The notes under the pieces: generated by a model
Databases searched by the model: none
What the model saw: the letters and a program-made list of their open reading frames with translations, nothing else
Told to the model about the DNA's origin: nothing
Part shown: positions 20,592 through 31,370 of the stretch, piece by piece
Position numbering within the stretch: the stretch's first letter is position 1
Layout: the number at the start of each line of letters is the position of its first letter
DNA from: Pelargonium cotyledonis
Lineage: Eukaryota; Streptophyta; Magnoliopsida; Geraniales; Geraniaceae
Direction of reading: 5' to 3'
DNA length: 31,460 bases
Assembly: GCA_036897625.1 (NCBI GenBank)
Contig: JAYMTA010000322.1
Span: 1-31,460, forward strand
Position numbers and translations under genes: made by a program

Positions 20592-23398
20592 AGGGGTGTT
20601 AATCATGTTTCTCTTCTCATTGTGCACTTTGGTTTGAATTTGTGAATTCTCAAACTAAAAAAATGAAACTATCTATGATCGGAAACATTTTCATGTAACA
20701 TTTGATACATGTAAGTTATTCACCGACATTTGTATGTTAAACCACCACTGTAATTAGTTTACATGTAATTTACAAGCAAGTAAACATGTCACCTCAAATT
20801 TTGTAGCTATTGTGTGTTGTAACCTTGTGTTGTGTGTGTATACAGAGAGGGGACCCAATTCTGATTGTCAAGTTCATCAAAGTGACCCTCTGGTTCTGAG
20901 GTGATTGTCTCCCCAATTACAGGTCTGTCCTTTGTCTCTTGCCTTCAAGCCATTCCAAAAAGATAATGATAAATAATGTTGTGTTGTGAGATGGGTTTGG
21001 TTTTGTGGGGACCTTGAGCTTGAGTTTGATGTAGTTGTTGCATGGATGGTGGAATTTTGTGTTTGCCAGCAGTATTGAAAGTTTAGTATTGTGTTAACCG
21101 TGTATTTCCTAATGAACTGAAATTACATGAGCGGGTTTCCTCAACAAGACATGGTTAACTAAAGTTGACGGTTCGAGTTTTAGATCGGGTTGAGTCAGTT
21201 TTGAGGGGGGAACTTAGGCTTGAGCTTGGGTTTGGTGTGGTTGTTGCATCCTCACAAATCTTAGCTGTAGGCATATATGTCGCTTTCCTATCTTGCCCTA
21301 CAAATATCTTCTAAATTATCTTCCCAATTGTGATTTCTTTATCAACCCATATAATATATCAATATTTTATCAAGCCCTTCAATTTTTTTTCTTTTTTATA
21401 AAATTTTCCATTCTAGCCCTTCTCCTTCAATCAGTGCCTCCTCCACAAAGATTGTTTTTTCTTTTAAAAAAAAATAGTGAAATTCTCTTATTTCTCTTTT
21501 TGGTTGGTTCTCTTTATTGTAGATCCAATGTCACGTTTATGCTAGACCGTCGCCATCAATAGACCCATAATTAAATCGACACGAATTAATGGAATTACTA
21601 TTTGAATATCTCGTGAATTCAGGATTAGTAAAATGTTTACAATGATATATTTGACAATTTGAACAGCACATGTGACGGTGCACGTGTCTTGATTCGGTTG
21701 CAGAACATACATATAAGTAATTAGGATTAAATTTTTTTTTTTGTAGTGTTTAAGGACAACAAAGTACAAAGAAATTGGTATTTTTTAAGGTATGAATTGA
21801 GACATTTGAGACATAATTATATTAAAGAAAACAGCATCTTTCTTCATCTTCCATCTTATTGAAATTGTAAACAAAAATGAGTGTTTCAAGACTGTAAAAT
21901 TGTTGTTTTTTTTTTCTGATCAAAACCAGAGGCCATTATTTTATTAGAGTCAAACTTCCAAGTAATATAATAATAATTATATTGTATTTGTCATAAATTA
22001 AATTGAAGTCATGTGATTGATGAACTTAAAATCAAACTAAATCTCTTACTTAATTTGAAAATGTTATTCTCCAATGTGTATGTGATAAAATAAATAAAAA
22101 ATAGTTTTACTAAATTTTAAGAGCTTAATTACATTTATATTTGTAGTAATGATTACCTAAATATTCACTTTATGTTAAATTGCTTTGAAATTTAACTTCA
22201 TCACTTCACAATTGGTATAACTAAGCTGGAAATTCGACTTTCAAATCGAGTTTTGGTAGGATTTATTTGAGCTCAGCTTCAAAATCCCTAACTCGAATAC
22301 AATTAGTAAGAAGTGTAATTTTTCCGGGTCGAACTTATATTTAAAAATTCACAGATCAAGATCGGCAAACCCTCTCATTTTGCTTGTAAAATCAAACTTG
22401 ACCCGTTTCACAAATTAGACGAGCCCGAATCTCGTTTGAGTTGAAGCTTTTTCAATCTAATAAAAACTCGAAATGTCACCTATAGCTTGCTTGATAACAC
22501 ATTTTGATGATTCCAAGATAAAACAGATAGTAAAAGAGATCATTTCTACACACAAATTGAATCAAAAGCAAAATTGACACATAATGGATCTTCAACTATC
22601 AATTTTTTAGATGAGTAGATATTGTTCGATAAATCACATGTTTTATCCGTAAAATCTATAAATCACACTATTACGAGTTAGAACTTTCAAGTCCGGACTC
22701 AAAAACTCAATATCTGAAAACTCAAAGTTGACATCCAGCCAAGTGTGAATTCTCAGTCATGGAAACAACATTACAATCATCTACAAAGTTTCTCACTAAA
22801 ATAAGGTACAAAACACAACCTCTTTTACTTTTTACAGTCTCTGAGCTGTGCCATGTTAGACATGAACATGAACATGAACCCAGCTAACAAACACATGACA
22901 TGAAAGATCACTCTCTTACACTGTTTTATTACATCTTTTCTTTAAAGCCATTTTGGTCTCTACTCTCTTGAATCATTGTTTTTTTTTTTTTTTGGGTGTT
23001 GATTAGTCAAAGTTGTGATCAGATAATAAAAAAAAAGGCATTTTGCAACCAAACCTCAGTGGCCTATAAAAGCAATTTCTAAGGGACATGTTTTTATGGG
23101 GATGTGCTCTTCAAGCAAGGGCTGTCCTTTTTGTCACCATTCTACACTTCTTTTGCAGATTTAAGGGACTGTTTTTTTTTTGAATCACAATTTTTTTAAA
23201 ATAAATAAATAAAAAAGATGGCTTGAATTCAAAGCCAAAGGACAACAATTTGTGTTTAGGCTTTTAAGAAGAACAAATTATTATTTGTCTAATAATAATT
23301 TGGTTGCAAAAGAAGGGTCCAGTTTCTGGGATTAAAATCATTGCTCACCCACTTTAATTCTTGTTTTTTGACCCCTAGTGCTGTGTCCTTACACTAGT
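20592..23398. other. Long AT-rich spacer, no gene seen
   Basis: Two small open frames (21293-21562 plus, 21542-21769 minus) are Leu/Ile/Phe-rich products of AT content and have no domain, start context or splice support. I compared segments by eye with the common plant miRNA families and found no match. No tRNA-like fold was seen. Confidence 0.5.
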
Positions 23399-23812
23399 TG
23401 ACCATTTTGCCCCCTCTTGTTGGGGTTTTGTTCAATATCTAGAGGGCAAAGTTGTCAACTTCCTCATGTGGAGGATGGTTGGTTGAATCCTTGAAGTATT
23501 TCGTATTAGGTTTATTAATTTTTGGGTTGAATCCTTGAAGTATTTCATATTAGGTTTATTAATTTTTCCGTTCGCGTTATGATTATTTTGTATTTTTGTT
23601 TCAAAAAATGTGTATTTTATATTTTAAGAAGTTAATTATGCATGTATTTTAATATTTTGGTTTTGGATATGGAAAATGACCATTTTATCCCTCGTTGTTG
23701 TTGGGAATTTGGTTTCAAATTTGAGAGGACAAAGTTGTAAGTATTCTTTTATGGACTATGGTTGCATCATGTATTCCCCTTGAAGCATTCAGTATTCAGA
23801 TTATTAGTGATC
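23399..23812. repeat. Nested direct duplications
   Basis: A perfect-looking 44-bp tandem pair lies at 23481-23524 and 23525-23568, starting GGTTGAATCCTTGAAGTATT with one base different. A larger, older pair is 23399-23520 and 23677-23812. Both of these begin TGACCATTTT, share GAG(G/A)G(C/A)AAAGTTGT, and end in CCTTGAAG(T/C)ATT(T/C) followed by a TATTAG block. The 44-bp unit is the tail of the larger repeat, duplicated again. Confidence 0.7.
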
Positions 23813-25510
23813 GTACATGCATTCAAAGTTGTACCTGTAATTTATAAATTTATGTGACACGAAATACATCTGATCAATTTTTGATTCGGAGCATGCAAAT
23901 TCTAAAAGAAATTCAAATTCATATTAAATCTCTTGAACTTTATCTAAAATATAAATAGAGTAACTCTAATAATTTATATTTATATCTATAAATGGATTAA
24001 CACTTCTTTTATCTCTCTCTAGAACTAGGGTTAGCTCCAAAAAAGTTCATTGGTAATTATGCATAAATAACACATCTTCCCATGAAAAGATGGTTTAGTA
24101 CCATCCCAATAGCCACCTTTCCACTATTGAAGTTGAAAAAAAATGTATGTATTGGAAATATGGTTGGCATTGGTCTTTGTATGAGGTTGACCTTGCAGCT
24201 CACTTTCTCTTTATATTTTATCTTGTTGGACCCTCTCCTCTCTAGATGACAACTTGTAATAAATAATTTTGGGGTTTTGTTTTGGTCTCCTGAAAATATA
24301 AAATAAAACTATTAACTAATTAAAAACAATTAAAAATTAATAATGCCAAGTATAATAAATAAATAAATAAAAGTTAAGTTCATGTCTTTAAATGTATGTT
24401 TAATGATTCGCGAAAAAATAACACATTAATTTGTTAGATATTTTGTAAGAACAGGTGAATTATGTGACCGACTTAAAAGTAAACGACGATATTTATATTA
24501 AGATAAATTATGTGATCTTTGTCAAATTTGTGTAGGTGGAACGCTCTATTTAATATCTTAAATTATATTTATAATAGCATTGATCATACACGATTCTTTT
24601 TAAACTGCGAGTGATTTATTAGTTATCTCAAGAGACGATCCACCTCGAAACAGACTAAGAAACAAATGCGCCACGCATGTAGACTTGGTTGTCTACCTAC
24701 ACACCAGTGGATACTGTTTGGCAATCCAACCATTCAAATCCATATTTCCGCTTGATGTAGAAATTCGTTGAATTTAGAACGCTCCTAATTTCACCATAAC
24801 ACAATAGTTATGCACTAACTAGTTACATGACAATTGCAACACCTCACAACAAATCAACTGTGACACTTTCGTTATAACTACACATTCGATGAAAAGTTGG
24901 AAGTTCTAATCATATCGTTTAGATTCATCTTTAAAAATCTCACCCACTTCAAAGGTGAATTTCAATATATCACACAAACTTTCACTTGACCACGTTTTTA
25001 TTTTCATTAATTCAAGATTGTTTCAGTGGTCGTGTTTCAATAATTATATGTGTATATATGTATAGAATTATTCAAATAAGAAATTGTACATGTCACTTCT
25101 GATAGGAAGGGACGTGAGAGTACTATTTTGTATACTACTTTATTGATAGAGTTTTTGCATTATTGAGTTGAGGTGCAGGCACATTCTTTGGCTAAAAAGA
25201 AAAGTTTTGGTGCCTCATAAGTAGTGGCCCATGTGGATGGACCAACCAAGCTCCAATCTAAATTAATGCACTCCAAATTCTCCATCTTCCCATTGCTTTT
25301 TCACTACTCCTTAACCAAAGAGTGAAGCAACAAACACCCTTTTGCCATAAACAAGTAACAAACATCTCACAACACAACACAACACAAAAAACCCACCTCT
25401 CCTTCAAGGCTCCAATCCCTAGAGCCACTCTCTTCCCTCCAGCAACCTTACAAACATGGGTAGAAATTAGAATGTTCGTTCTTTTCCTTAGAAAGAACAA
25501 CTTGGTTGTT
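23813..25510. other. AT-rich spacer, no gene seen
   Basis: No coding, RNA or transposon feature is recognised. The overlapping open frames near 25258-25534 lie on opposite strands of one low-complexity AC/GT-rich stretch and are not credible genes. Confidence 0.5.
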
Positions 25511-26330
25511 TTAAGAAAGCAAAGTTGTGATTAAGTTGTGGGATTTGATTAGAATTCTTAACTAGTTTTATGAACCACGAGGAATTGTGTTTTGCCAGCT
25601 TAGGTTCATTAGTAGTAGAACGTTGTGTTTGAACGACAATAATGTGTGTTTGAAAAAGAGCATTTCATGTGCAATAGGATTAAGATGCTTGCAAATTTAT
25701 ATTTACTGGAACATCTCAACTCTTGTGTGATATTGGATTGGAATGAGCTGCTATGACCCAACACACTAAATCTATTAACAACTTTAAGAAAAATAATTGT
25801 GTAATTAAGTTGTAGTATTTGACTAAATTTCTTAACTACTTTTTTGAAACACGAAAAATCATGTTATGCCAACTGAGCTCATTAGTAGTAGAACGTAGAA
25901 CGACAATTATATGTACGTTTGAAGAAGAACCATTCATATGCAATAGAATCGAGATGCATGCAAGTTTATAATAGAATTAGATTTGTGGAGCTTCTCTTCA
26001 CTATAGGAGCACCTCACCTCATGTAGAAAGAATTTGAGTTTGAATGATGTGTCATAGTCAAACGACTTATTTTATGGGCCTGACACAAAATTTGATTTGA
26101 AACGAATTTTAAAAATACATTAGTGTCGTAACGATAATGATGTATGTTTGAAAAAGAGTCAACCATAAATGTAAAAGAAAAACAAAATGCATGAAAATTT
26201 ACACTAAAACTAGATTTACCTGAGCTTCTAGTTGCAGAAGCACCTCACCTCCAATGAGTTTTTGGGTTGTCATAGCGGAACGACTTCTCTTATGTATGAC
26301 GTGCATGGAACCACCTTCAAATATATAGAA
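25511..26330. repeat. Three decayed tandem repeat units
   Basis: Unit 1 (about 25511-25783) and unit 2 (about 25784-26100) both start TTAAGAAA and share, in order: ATTAAGTTGT, CTTAACTA, a CATTAGTAGTAGAACG block, AACGACAAT, and GCAATAG followed by GATGC. Unit 3 (about 26118-26330) repeats the second half: AACGATAATGATGTATGTTTGAA, ATGCATG, then GCTTCT, GAAGCACCTCACCTC (unit 2: GGAGCACCTCACCTC), and a closing AACGACTT. Divergence is high, so the array is old. It lies just upstream of the HIPP promoter. Confidence 0.65.
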
Positions 26331-26539
26331 GTGTTACCGAACAAACCCTCAAGAACTTAATTGTCATACAATAAGGTTATTATTTTACACTCTATGGTGT
26401 GAAAGTAAAAGCATAAGAGAAGAGAGTGACATCATTCATTGCTTCAAAAATATAAACTACTATTGTAGAGCATGAGAAATGTGAGTGTCATAATTATTAA
26501 TTACAAACAAGTTAGGCTGTTGATCACTTTTGAGCTTTG

Positions 26540-26542
<3 letters not shown>

Positions 26543-26589
<47 letters not shown>
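26543..26589. repeat. (CT)~23 microsatellite in the HIPP promoter
   Basis: About 47 bp of uninterrupted TC/CT ends 11 bp before a TATA box. Pyrimidine tracts near plant core promoters (Y patch, GAGA-type) influence expression, and the length is likely to vary between individuals. Confidence 0.9.
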
Positions 26590-26592
<3 letters not shown>

Positions 26593-26599
26593 AGTACAT

Positions 26600-26606
26600 T
26601 ATAAAG
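26600..26606 (+). promoter_or_regulatory. TATA box of the HIPP gene
   Basis: TATAAAG lies 311 bp upstream of the HIPP ATG, directly after the CT microsatellite. Transcription would start near 26630, giving a leader of about 285 nt in which I see no upstream ATG. Confidence 0.55.
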
Positions 26607-26752
26607 AAAAACGACCAACAAGTCCAGCTAATATCAATCAGACCAATCCACATATCTGTATTTTTCTAGTACTGTATTTATTGCAATACCTTCTCTTTCT
26701 CTCTCCTCGCAAAGTTCAAAAACAGCCCACACAGCAACACTGGAGTGAGCTA

Positions 26753-26776
26753 AGAGAGAGAGAGAGAGAGAGAGAG
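26753..26776. repeat. (AG)12 microsatellite in the HIPP 5' leader
   Basis: 24 bp of AG repeat, about 140 bp before the ATG and inside the predicted leader. It is complementary to the CT tract at 26543-26589, which lies upstream of the predicted transcription start. Confidence 0.9.
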
Positions 26777-26916
26777 CAGCAAAGCTACAAAAAGAAGAGA
26801 AGGGTTCAGTGCCTACCAACTGCCTTTTGGCTCTTTAAACCTACCTCTCAAGTCTCTCTTATTCTTTTCTCTCTCATTGTAGCTCTCACCAGATCTCACT
26901 TCTACTGATATCAAAA

Positions 26917-28968
26917 ATGATGAATAAGCAAGATTTCATGAAGATTCAGGTACCCTTTTGCCCCATCTCAAGGCCCATCTCCTCAAAATCAAGACTTTAC
27001 ACTAGTTTGTTCCTGCATCTCAAGCCTTAATTTCAGTGTTGTTTTGGCTGATTTAGTTTTTTTGTTTGGTTTTTGCAGACTTGTACTCTTAGAGTTAATA
27101 TACACTGTGATGGATGCAAGCAGAAAGTCAAGAAGCTGCTGCAGAAAATTGAAGGTAGTGACTACTGAGCACTCACTAGCAGTTCTAGCAATTTAATTTG
27201 CCTTGTGTTCAGTTGCTTCCTTTTTATGTTCTGGAATTTATGTTGGAATGGTTGTGACAGCTTGTTTTCTAGCCTTTTTATTTATTGGGTTTTTTTGGTT
27301 CTGTTTGGTTACTTAGGAGTGTATACTACAAGTATAGATTCAGAGCAGGGGAAGGTCACAGTGTCAGGTAATGTAGATCCAGCCACACTCATCAGAAAGC
27401 TTGAGAAATCAGGGAAGCATGCTGAGCTTTGGGTGCAGAAGGGCAAGGGGGGTGGTGGTGGTGGTGGTGGAGGAAACAATAATTACCAAAACCTTGTCAA
27501 CAACCAGTTCAAGAACATGCAAATGGATAATTTCAAAGGTGGAGCTGCTGGCAAGGACAACAAATCCCAAAAGGGTGGTCATGGGCAAGACCAGCACAAG
27601 GGGGGTGGTGGTGGTGGAGGAGGAGGAGGAGGTAATCAACAAGCTATGTTAATGATGCAACAGATTCAGCAGATGCAGCAAATGAAGGGAGGGTCCAAGC
27701 AGATGATGCCTCCTCCAAAGGACCAGAAGTCTGTCAAGTTCAGTGTGCCTGAGAATGATTTTGATGAGAGTGATGATGATTATGATGAGTTTGATGAGTA
27801 TGATAGTGAATTTGATGATGAAGATGATGAGGATGATGACTTTGGGCATGGGCATGGGCATATGCCCAACAAGATGGCTCCCAACAACAAGATGTTACCT
27901 AACATGATGAGTAAGGGCCCTCCTGGGCCACATGGGCATATGGGTGGTGGTATGATGAATGGTTATGTCATGAATGAGAAGAAAGGAGGTGGTGGAGGAG
28001 GAGGAGGAGGAGGAGGAAATGGTAAGAAAGGTGGTGGTGGTGGTGGTGGTGGTGTTGAGCTACCTATGGTGATGAAGGGCAAAGGTGGAGATTTTGATTG
28101 GAAGAGTGGCAATATGGGAGGAAAAAAAGGAGGTGGAGGTGGTGGTGGGAAGCAAAACCAAGGTGGTAAAGAGAAAGACAAGAAGAGTGGCAAAAGTGGT
28201 GGTGGGTTATTTGGACTTGGAGGGTTGCTTGGAGGAGGGAATAACAAAAAATCCAAGGATGGAAAAGATGGCAATAGTAAGGGTTTCAAGAGTGGAGGAG
28301 GAGGAGGAGGTAAAGGAGGAGGTGGTGGTGGTGGAAACAATAATGATAACTGGAGCAAGAAAGGTGGAAACAAGAGCAATGGGGTCCATGACATGAGCAA
28401 AATGAAAAATGGGTTCCATGACATTGATGTCACTGCCAAGCATAGCAAAGGTGGAGGAGGAGGAAATGTTGGTCACATGGGTCAAATGGGTAAGCATCCA
28501 ATGGATCAGATGGGCATGAGCCAAATAATGGGTAAGCATCCAATGGATCAGATGGGCATGACCCAAATGGGTAAGCATCCAATGGATCAGATGGGCATGA
28601 GACAGATGGGTATGCATCCAATGAACCAGATGGGTCAAATGGGAAACTACCCAATGAGCCAAAGAGAGAGCTTCCCAGCAGTACAAGGCCTACCTGCAGG
28701 GCCACCTCCAGGAGCTATGAATGGTGGGTATTACCAAGGCAACCCCTACAGCCAACAACAGCAGCAGCAACAGCAACAGCAACAGTACATGGCAATGATG
28801 ATGAATCAACAGAGAGCAGCATATGGGAATGATATGTTCCAGCCTATGATGTATGCTCGGCCGCCGGCGGCAGTGAGTTACGGGCCGCCGATGCCGCCTC
28901 CCGCGCCGGGGGATCCATACACACACTACTTCAGTGATGAGAAAACTAATAGTTGTAGTATCATGTAA
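26917..28968 (+). CDS. HIPP: Heavy metal-associated isoprenylated plant protein (HIPP33-like), complete, three exons, 586 aa
   Basis: Exons: 26917-26949, 27079-27154 and 27317-28968, with GT-AG borders and phases 0 and 1. The start peptide [11 protein letters not shown] and the tiny first exon are typical of this clade. The HMA ferredoxin-like domain covers residues about 12-75, with metal ligands in NIHCDGC (Cys21, Cys24), then [15 protein letters not shown] and [10 protein letters not shown] very long disordered tail follows, with repeated Gly runs alternating with Lys-rich linkers, an acidic Asp/Glu patch (about 182-211), HGHGHGH, a Met/His/Gln repeat (about 427-478), an 11-Gln run (about 516-526) and Pro-rich blocks. 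The C-terminus is CSIM, a CaaX box for prenylation that would anchor the protein to membranes. HIPPs bind transition metals and act in metal balance and stress responses. The long open frame upstream of 27317 is intron, not coding. It is longer than most family members because of Gly-run expansion. Confidence 0.92.
28486..28638 (+). repeat. Coding minisatellite in HIPP exon 3 (39-42 bp unit)
   Basis: Units at 28486-28527 (42 bp), 28528-28566 (39 bp), 28567-28605 (39 bp) and a diverged partial fourth from 28606. Each encodes [11 protein letters not shown] plus two or three variable residues. Near-identity of the first three at the nucleotide level indicates recent in-frame expansion. Confidence 0.85.
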
Positions 28969-29486
28969 TTTGATGGGTTTGTGGGTTATTATTATCTATA
29001 GCAGCAGTGCAAAGTACCATTGCTTGTGTTACTGGGAATGGGTTATTTTTGCTTTGAATTCCCTTTTCTGAATGTCTCAAGAATCTTAGCTTAGCTTCAT
29101 CTGTGATAGTTTCTTATTTAGAGTTGTATTTACATATTGAGGGGATGAGAGTTTATGTGTGAGAGGATGGAGATTAGTAGGACACAGATGATGAACTCTT
29201 TGTGACTCAATACTCAATGTATGATAAACATAAGTTTTTCAACAGACTGGCCTTTTCAGTTTTTGTGTATTTCATCAAATGATGATTTCATGTTCTTCTT
29301 CACCAAACTAATCAATTCAGGTGGTTGCCAAAAAATATGTAACAGCCATGTTTCACGGCAAAAGACATTTCTCTAGTACCAGTGTCTGTCTCAGGAGATG
29401 GTGTACATGTGCAGATCTGAGTGTAGTGTGGCCAACCTTCAGTTCCATTCTCTGGGATATAACTTGTCCTTTGGCCTATTTGCTCG
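28969..29486. other. 3' UTR of HIPP and convergent 3' flank of the minus-strand gene
   Basis: This holds the HIPP 3' UTR and the interval to the convergent gene model. On the minus strand an open frame continues through 29320-29528 in another register (PSPETDTGTREMSFAVKHG), which could be an alternative 3' exon of the neighbouring model. No independent gene can be supported. Confidence 0.35.
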
Positions 29487-31235
29487 CTATTCCTGCTTCT
29501 CTGTACCAGGAGAGCTTGTACAAGAACTCTGCAAAATATGCAGTCTTTGTGTGAAGCCTCATGATCGGGACGAGACCACTTAGGCCTTCACTCGGGAAGC
29601 TTGATCGGGACAAGACCTCTGGAAACGCCGAGGAGAAAACCTCCTCGATATTGCTTATCCAGGCAAACACCGAGCACGCCCGATTTGACCAACACCTGAC
29701 CAGACAATTGACCAACCAATGCAAAATAAGAATGAGTAGATTATCAGGGAGTTAGAAGGGAATTGCTTGATAGAATGTTAGTCAAATGACATCTATTTCT
29801 TCTTTATTTGTTGGGAATTCTGTAGATGAGTCTTACAACTCGGAGGAGATAAATGTTGGCTACGTTTCATATATATTATAGTGACTTACGCAAAACTATG
29901 CTCTACATCATTGCAGAAATGGCTGCAAGATAAGATAGTTCTTGATAATTGCTTACTTTCTCATTGTTTCTGCGAGAAATAACCACATAATCATTTGAAT
30001 GATTGCTTGCCGCGCTGTTCTCGGGACCAGCTTCAACTTTTTGCTGGACAAAAAAGAACAGAAAGGATTCACTAATTGTACGAAACGATGTATGCCAAAA
30101 TCAGGTGGTGAAAAAGAAAAGTCAACCAATATCGTGAAAGGAAAAGAGAAGTGATGGAACATACGGTGTGTGCCTCCTCCAAACATGGTTGCCACAGGTT
30201 CCTCACCGCCCTTACAAGCTTAATGAATAAGTAGGCTGTGCTATTCGATGTATATTTGAATGCCATACCAATTCAATTGTGCAAGGTAATCGCTGTATGG
30301 GCACAAAAATGTTTAGCTTCACATCCAAGATAGACATGGCGAAAACAAAACATAACCTCGGAAACTGCATATAATGTAAGAACAATATAAAACAACTTCA
30401 GTTCCAGATTTGAAGATGTGATATGTTCCACTCAGTGCGTGGACACAAAAATATACAAAGAAAAACATTATGAAGATGTAATAATGAAGCATATTCAGTC
30501 GAATTATTGAAAAAAGACAAAAATGATAAGAGTTCAATTGGACTTCAAGGTTTCAAGTTATTTCTAAAATATTCGCAAAAGCTTCTGTTATCAATGAAGC
30601 AAACTAGATTCACAACCGATTTCAAGAAGCATACTTAACATTTGATACAAGCCATAAAGCTAAAGATAATTCACAACTCAGAACAAGAAACAAGGATACC
30701 ACAACTTATACTGAGATCAAATAGTAACAATACACTTACTTACAGTCATTATCAACGAGTAACTGAGCAATTAGAAAAAGACTGAAACATATTGGCAATG
30801 CATGAGGAAAAGAAAGGTGGTTGAATTTAATGGGCATACTCTGTATAAAATAATTAGTGTTTTACGTAATATTGATTTGTATGTAGTACACTAACCTTAT
30901 ATTTCGAATGAATCACATATATACCTTCCATGTAAGGTATGCAAAGGGAAATTTCAGGAAACTAATATGCGGCCACAAGATAATCTTGAGCTGGAATGAC
31001 ACAGAACACATACCGTCTTTCACTGCCGCGTCCGTGCTACAAACTACAAAAGACTGCAAATAGTGCCATTGCATGGCAATTGAAGGCTCTTCTCTATTGC
31101 CAAGTAACACCCACCTCTTCTGTCCACCTTCACACTCACCAACACTTTTTTGTTCTCTTACCATTCTTGATACCAATCCTCAGTCTTAATTTTGGCAAAA
31201 TCTGCTTGAGAGCCATCAAATGAATCATGAGTCAT
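29487..31235 (-). CDS. Predicted five-exon gene for an unrecognised ~103-aa protein
   Basis: Exons on the minus strand: 31235-31162, 30781-30744, 30235-30165, 30043-29957 and 29528-29487. Every border is GT-AG and all phases agree (312 nt), ending in TAG. Several sites are strong: donors GGTAAGAG, GTAAGTAAG and GTATGT, and acceptor TTTTTTGTCCAG. Exon by exon the product begins MTHDSFDGSQADFAKIKTED, then an aliphatic segment LFLIAQLLVDND, a basic/aromatic helix-like stretch YLFIKLVRAVRNLW, and a polar tail containing SNDYVVISRR and SSPGTEKQE. I see no signal peptide and recognise no family. Short exons assembled by eye can fit by chance, and the true start or an extra exon may differ (an exon-like piece at about 31042-31003 is left out). 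A fragment of a longer or decayed gene is the main alternative. Confidence 0.35.
29564..29720. other. GC-rich island inside intron 4 of the predicted gene
   Basis: This segment is clearly richer in GC than its surroundings. It contains a near-repeat (GATCGGGACGAGACC at 29564 and GATCGGGACAAGACC at 29603) and a perfect 7-bp stem with a 5-nt loop (CGAGGAG at 29629-29635, CTCCTCG at 29641-29647). No coding family is recognised. It may be a fragment of an inserted element. Confidence 0.4.
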
Positions 31236-31370
31236 GCCAATTTCCAAGCATCCAAAAATGTCCACACTTGAACATACAAACCAAATCCCACCACCCTATA
31301 AAAACATCCACTTTATCAACAAAAATGTTCCATTCATTTTCTAGGCTTCTTCTTCTACAAGGTTCAAGCC
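31236..31370. promoter_or_regulatory. Candidate bidirectional promoter
   Basis: This 135-bp interval lies between the minus-strand gene model start and the plus-strand secreted-protein start. TATAAAAA at 31297-31304 is well placed for the plus gene (67 bp before its ATG). No matching TATA box is evident for the minus strand. Confidence 0.35.

Noticed and set aside
27205-27316. N-terminal extension of the HIPP frame into the upstream intron
   Set aside because: Using it would drop the CxxC half of the HMA domain. The spliced model restores the complete domain with correct GT-AG borders.
27409-28926. Several long minus-strand open frames opposite HIPP exon 3 (Pro-, Leu- and Ser/Thr-rich)
   Set aside because: They are mirror translations of Gly-codon and Asp/Met-codon repeats in the real exon. 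They lack starts, splice sites and domains of their own.
31003-31042. Exon-like piece on the minus strand (SFVVCSTDAAVKD) between GCAG and GTATGT
   Set aside because: Its phase does not fit the preceding exon of the five-exon model without creating a stop. It was left out, but it may be a true exon of a different isoform.
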